A DNA stretch of 64,000 bases from Serilophus lunatus (lineage: Eukaryota; Chordata; Aves; Passeriformes; Eurylaimidae): NCBI GenBank assembly GCA_013399895.1, contig VXBA01001494.1:1946118-2010117 (forward strand), read 5' to 3'. Both the position numbers and the translations under genes were made by a program. The first letter of the stretch is position 1. Each line of letters starts with the position of its first letter. This document shows, piece by piece, positions 62,023-64,000 of this stretch. Under the pieces are notes generated by a model. It made no database searches, was not told the origin of the DNA, and saw only the letters and a program-made list of their open reading frames with translations.

Positions 62023-64000
62023 GTCAGGAACAATTTTTAACTGTATTTGCCCCGGTCCCTTTGTATTGTCTTTGATCTTGTTGGCAGCTGTTATTCTCAG
62101 TGATTTTGCTTGCTTCAGCTGTATCAGCATCTCTGTAAAGATTTTATTTTTATGAAATATGAACATTTCTCCTGACTGCTGTGGTTTTGTATACAGGTAA
62201 GATGAATGTTTTGCCTTCTGCAGGTTTTTGTTCTCTTGATGGCTTCTCTTACTCTTCATGCTAGGAACTGGAGTTAAATTGCTGAGGCCTGTATTTTCAT
62301 GTAAAATTATTTTTACATCTAGCAGTTTGGGTGATATTTCCACATATTCTGGATATAACAGACTTGTTTTGCTCCTATAGTATGTGTTAAAAAAATCCAT
62401 GCAAGGCTGGCGCTGCCTGAAGAACTGTGAGGCTTTTGTCCTAATGAGGCAGTGCTGAGAAGTATGAAGTGACACCACCATGTTTATGAGTTTAAGAAGT
62501 TATCATGAGGACTGTGTCACCTGGGCTGCTCTAGTTGCAGATAAGGTGGATGAAGACAGTCCCAACATCTCCTTATCACTGTCATCTTAGAGCTGCTGGT
62601 GTCAAACTCCTTGTGTAACCATCCCCTAACATTGTTGTTTCAAAATGAGCAGAACTAGAAGATGCCTGTAATTAGATGTACATGGGGTGTGGGGGAGTGA
62701 CTGCACAGGCTGTTCTGGAAGCTGTTGTGGAGAGGGAAGGAATGGTAATAAGCATCAGGGAAAATAAGCTCTTTCACCTGTATCAGCTGCAGATGGAATA
62801 AGACCTGTGGCTGTGGCCTATCCCCGAAACTACAACTTCTGAGTTCCTGAAAATAATACAGGTGGTTACTGGGACATCTTGTGCAGGACTATAGAAGGCA
62901 GAAGGACTCCCTAACATGCCCTTAAATCTTTTGGGATTGTAGGGGTAAAAAAGCACAGAATGAGACAGCCAGTCTGAAATACAGGTTTGTTCATCTAGAA
63001 AGTTTTAAAAGGAGCAGACAGCGTACACAATTTCTTAGCTCCATTAAAAAGGAGGGAGAAAATTCTTGGCATGTTATCAAACTAAGGGCTTTCCCTGGGT
63101 GATGCATCTTGTTATGGCTCCATAGTTGCAGCAGTAGAATACAGGCATTGAGTTTTGGATGGTCAGCTGTTTGTTCCAGTGTCTGTGACATCCAGCTTCT
63201 CTCCCAAGTGGCTGTGGAGTCCCTCTGGAAGTTTCAGCCTTCTGATGTATTGCTTTATTCCAGTAGCTTCCAGCAGGATGTGTCTGTGCAGGTAGACTGG
63301 GTGTATGGAACAAATTCAATCTGCAGCTGTAAATAAACACAGTAAATACTCTTGTTCCCTGAGGAGGATATGTTAATGAAATAATGGGAAAATGCTGCTG
63401 TTCTGAGGGTTACTACACTAACTAGAACTTCATTCAGAACCCTGAACCACTTGGGAATTTGCTTCTGAAGCTAATTTTGGAAAGGAGTGAGAGGGGCACA
63501 ACTCTTCCTACTCTTTTAATCCTGATTTTTTCACTTTTTTTTTTCTTATCTGCTTGAACCTGCCTTGACTGGCAGATACGCAATTAGCAAATTCTTCCCA
63601 TTCCTAAGTAGAAAAACAAGACTGAAACAAATTTGAACTTGCAAAGTTTCCTGACTATAAGAACTTAAGATCACACCTGGATGCTAATAGGAAAAACATG
63701 TACAGACATCTGGATGATTACAGATTTCAGCTCTACTGACTATTCAGACCTTTGCAAATTAATGGGGCATAGCAGCCTTTTGCAGAATTCCTGAATAAAT
63801 GTAAATGATGGAAGTTAAATGTTGTCTGCTTAAAGATTAGGTAATTTGTTCATTCTTTATGAAATAGAACAGAAAGTCCTTGTAAAAATTGATCAGAAAA
63901 AAGACCCAAACCCAGACACTTATGGGGGATTTATCTACATTGTTCTAAATTCTGGAACATGATTTGCACCATGGAGCACAAAAGCTGGAGCTTTCCAAAT
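62023..64000 (+). other. Intron of the merlin-like gene, no next exon found
   Basis: The next expected exon (about 84 bp in NF2) is not present before the window end. The open frames here show no recognisable domain. Confidence 0.5.

Overview
This is a vertebrate nuclear window, almost certainly from a bird. Genes have short exons with GT..AG introns, CpG-rich promoters and CR1 LINE 3' tails, and no mammalian Alu or L1 is visible. The gene order PHKG1 - SUMF2 - CCT6A - PSPH - NIPSNAP2 - MRPS17 is the human 7p11.2 block, with the same relative orientations. Gene calls come from translating exons by eye and checking splice sites and reading phase. Six genes close cleanly and a seventh runs off the right edge.

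Layout. 1-1740: no confident gene. 1791-6308 (+): PHKG1, glycogen phosphorylase kinase catalytic subunit, 9 coding exons. 7267-11773 (-): SUMF2, an ER-lumen paralogue of the formylglycine-generating enzyme, 9 exons, convergent with PHKG1. 12805-18100 (-): CCT6A, the zeta subunit of the TRiC/CCT chaperonin, 14 exons. Its CpG-island promoter at about 18.1-18.4 kb carries four evenly spaced CCAAT boxes and probably also serves PSPH. 26298-30751 (+): PSPH, the last enzyme of serine synthesis, 5 coding exons, preceded by about 8 kb of intron or upstream sequence holding LTR-like DNA. 35450-44533 (-): NIPSNAP2, 9 exons seen; the first coding exon was not found and may lie in or near the assembly gap at 47994-48117. 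50561-51627 (-): MRPS17, two coding exons. 57080-62022 (+): the 5' part of a second merlin (NF2-like) FERM gene that continues beyond the window.

The genes are mostly housekeeping functions without a shared pathway: glycogen breakdown control, protein folding, serine synthesis, mitochondrial translation and mitochondrial quality control. What joins them is conserved synteny and shared promoters. The least ordinary parts are the merlin-like paralogue with an in-frame N-terminal extension, the TATA-bearing, repeat-bearing LTR-like DNA placed directly before the first coding exon of PSPH, an inverted pair of dispersed repeats flanking PSPH, and a 37-bp minisatellite next to the gap. I did not see a new defence, mobile or biosynthetic system.
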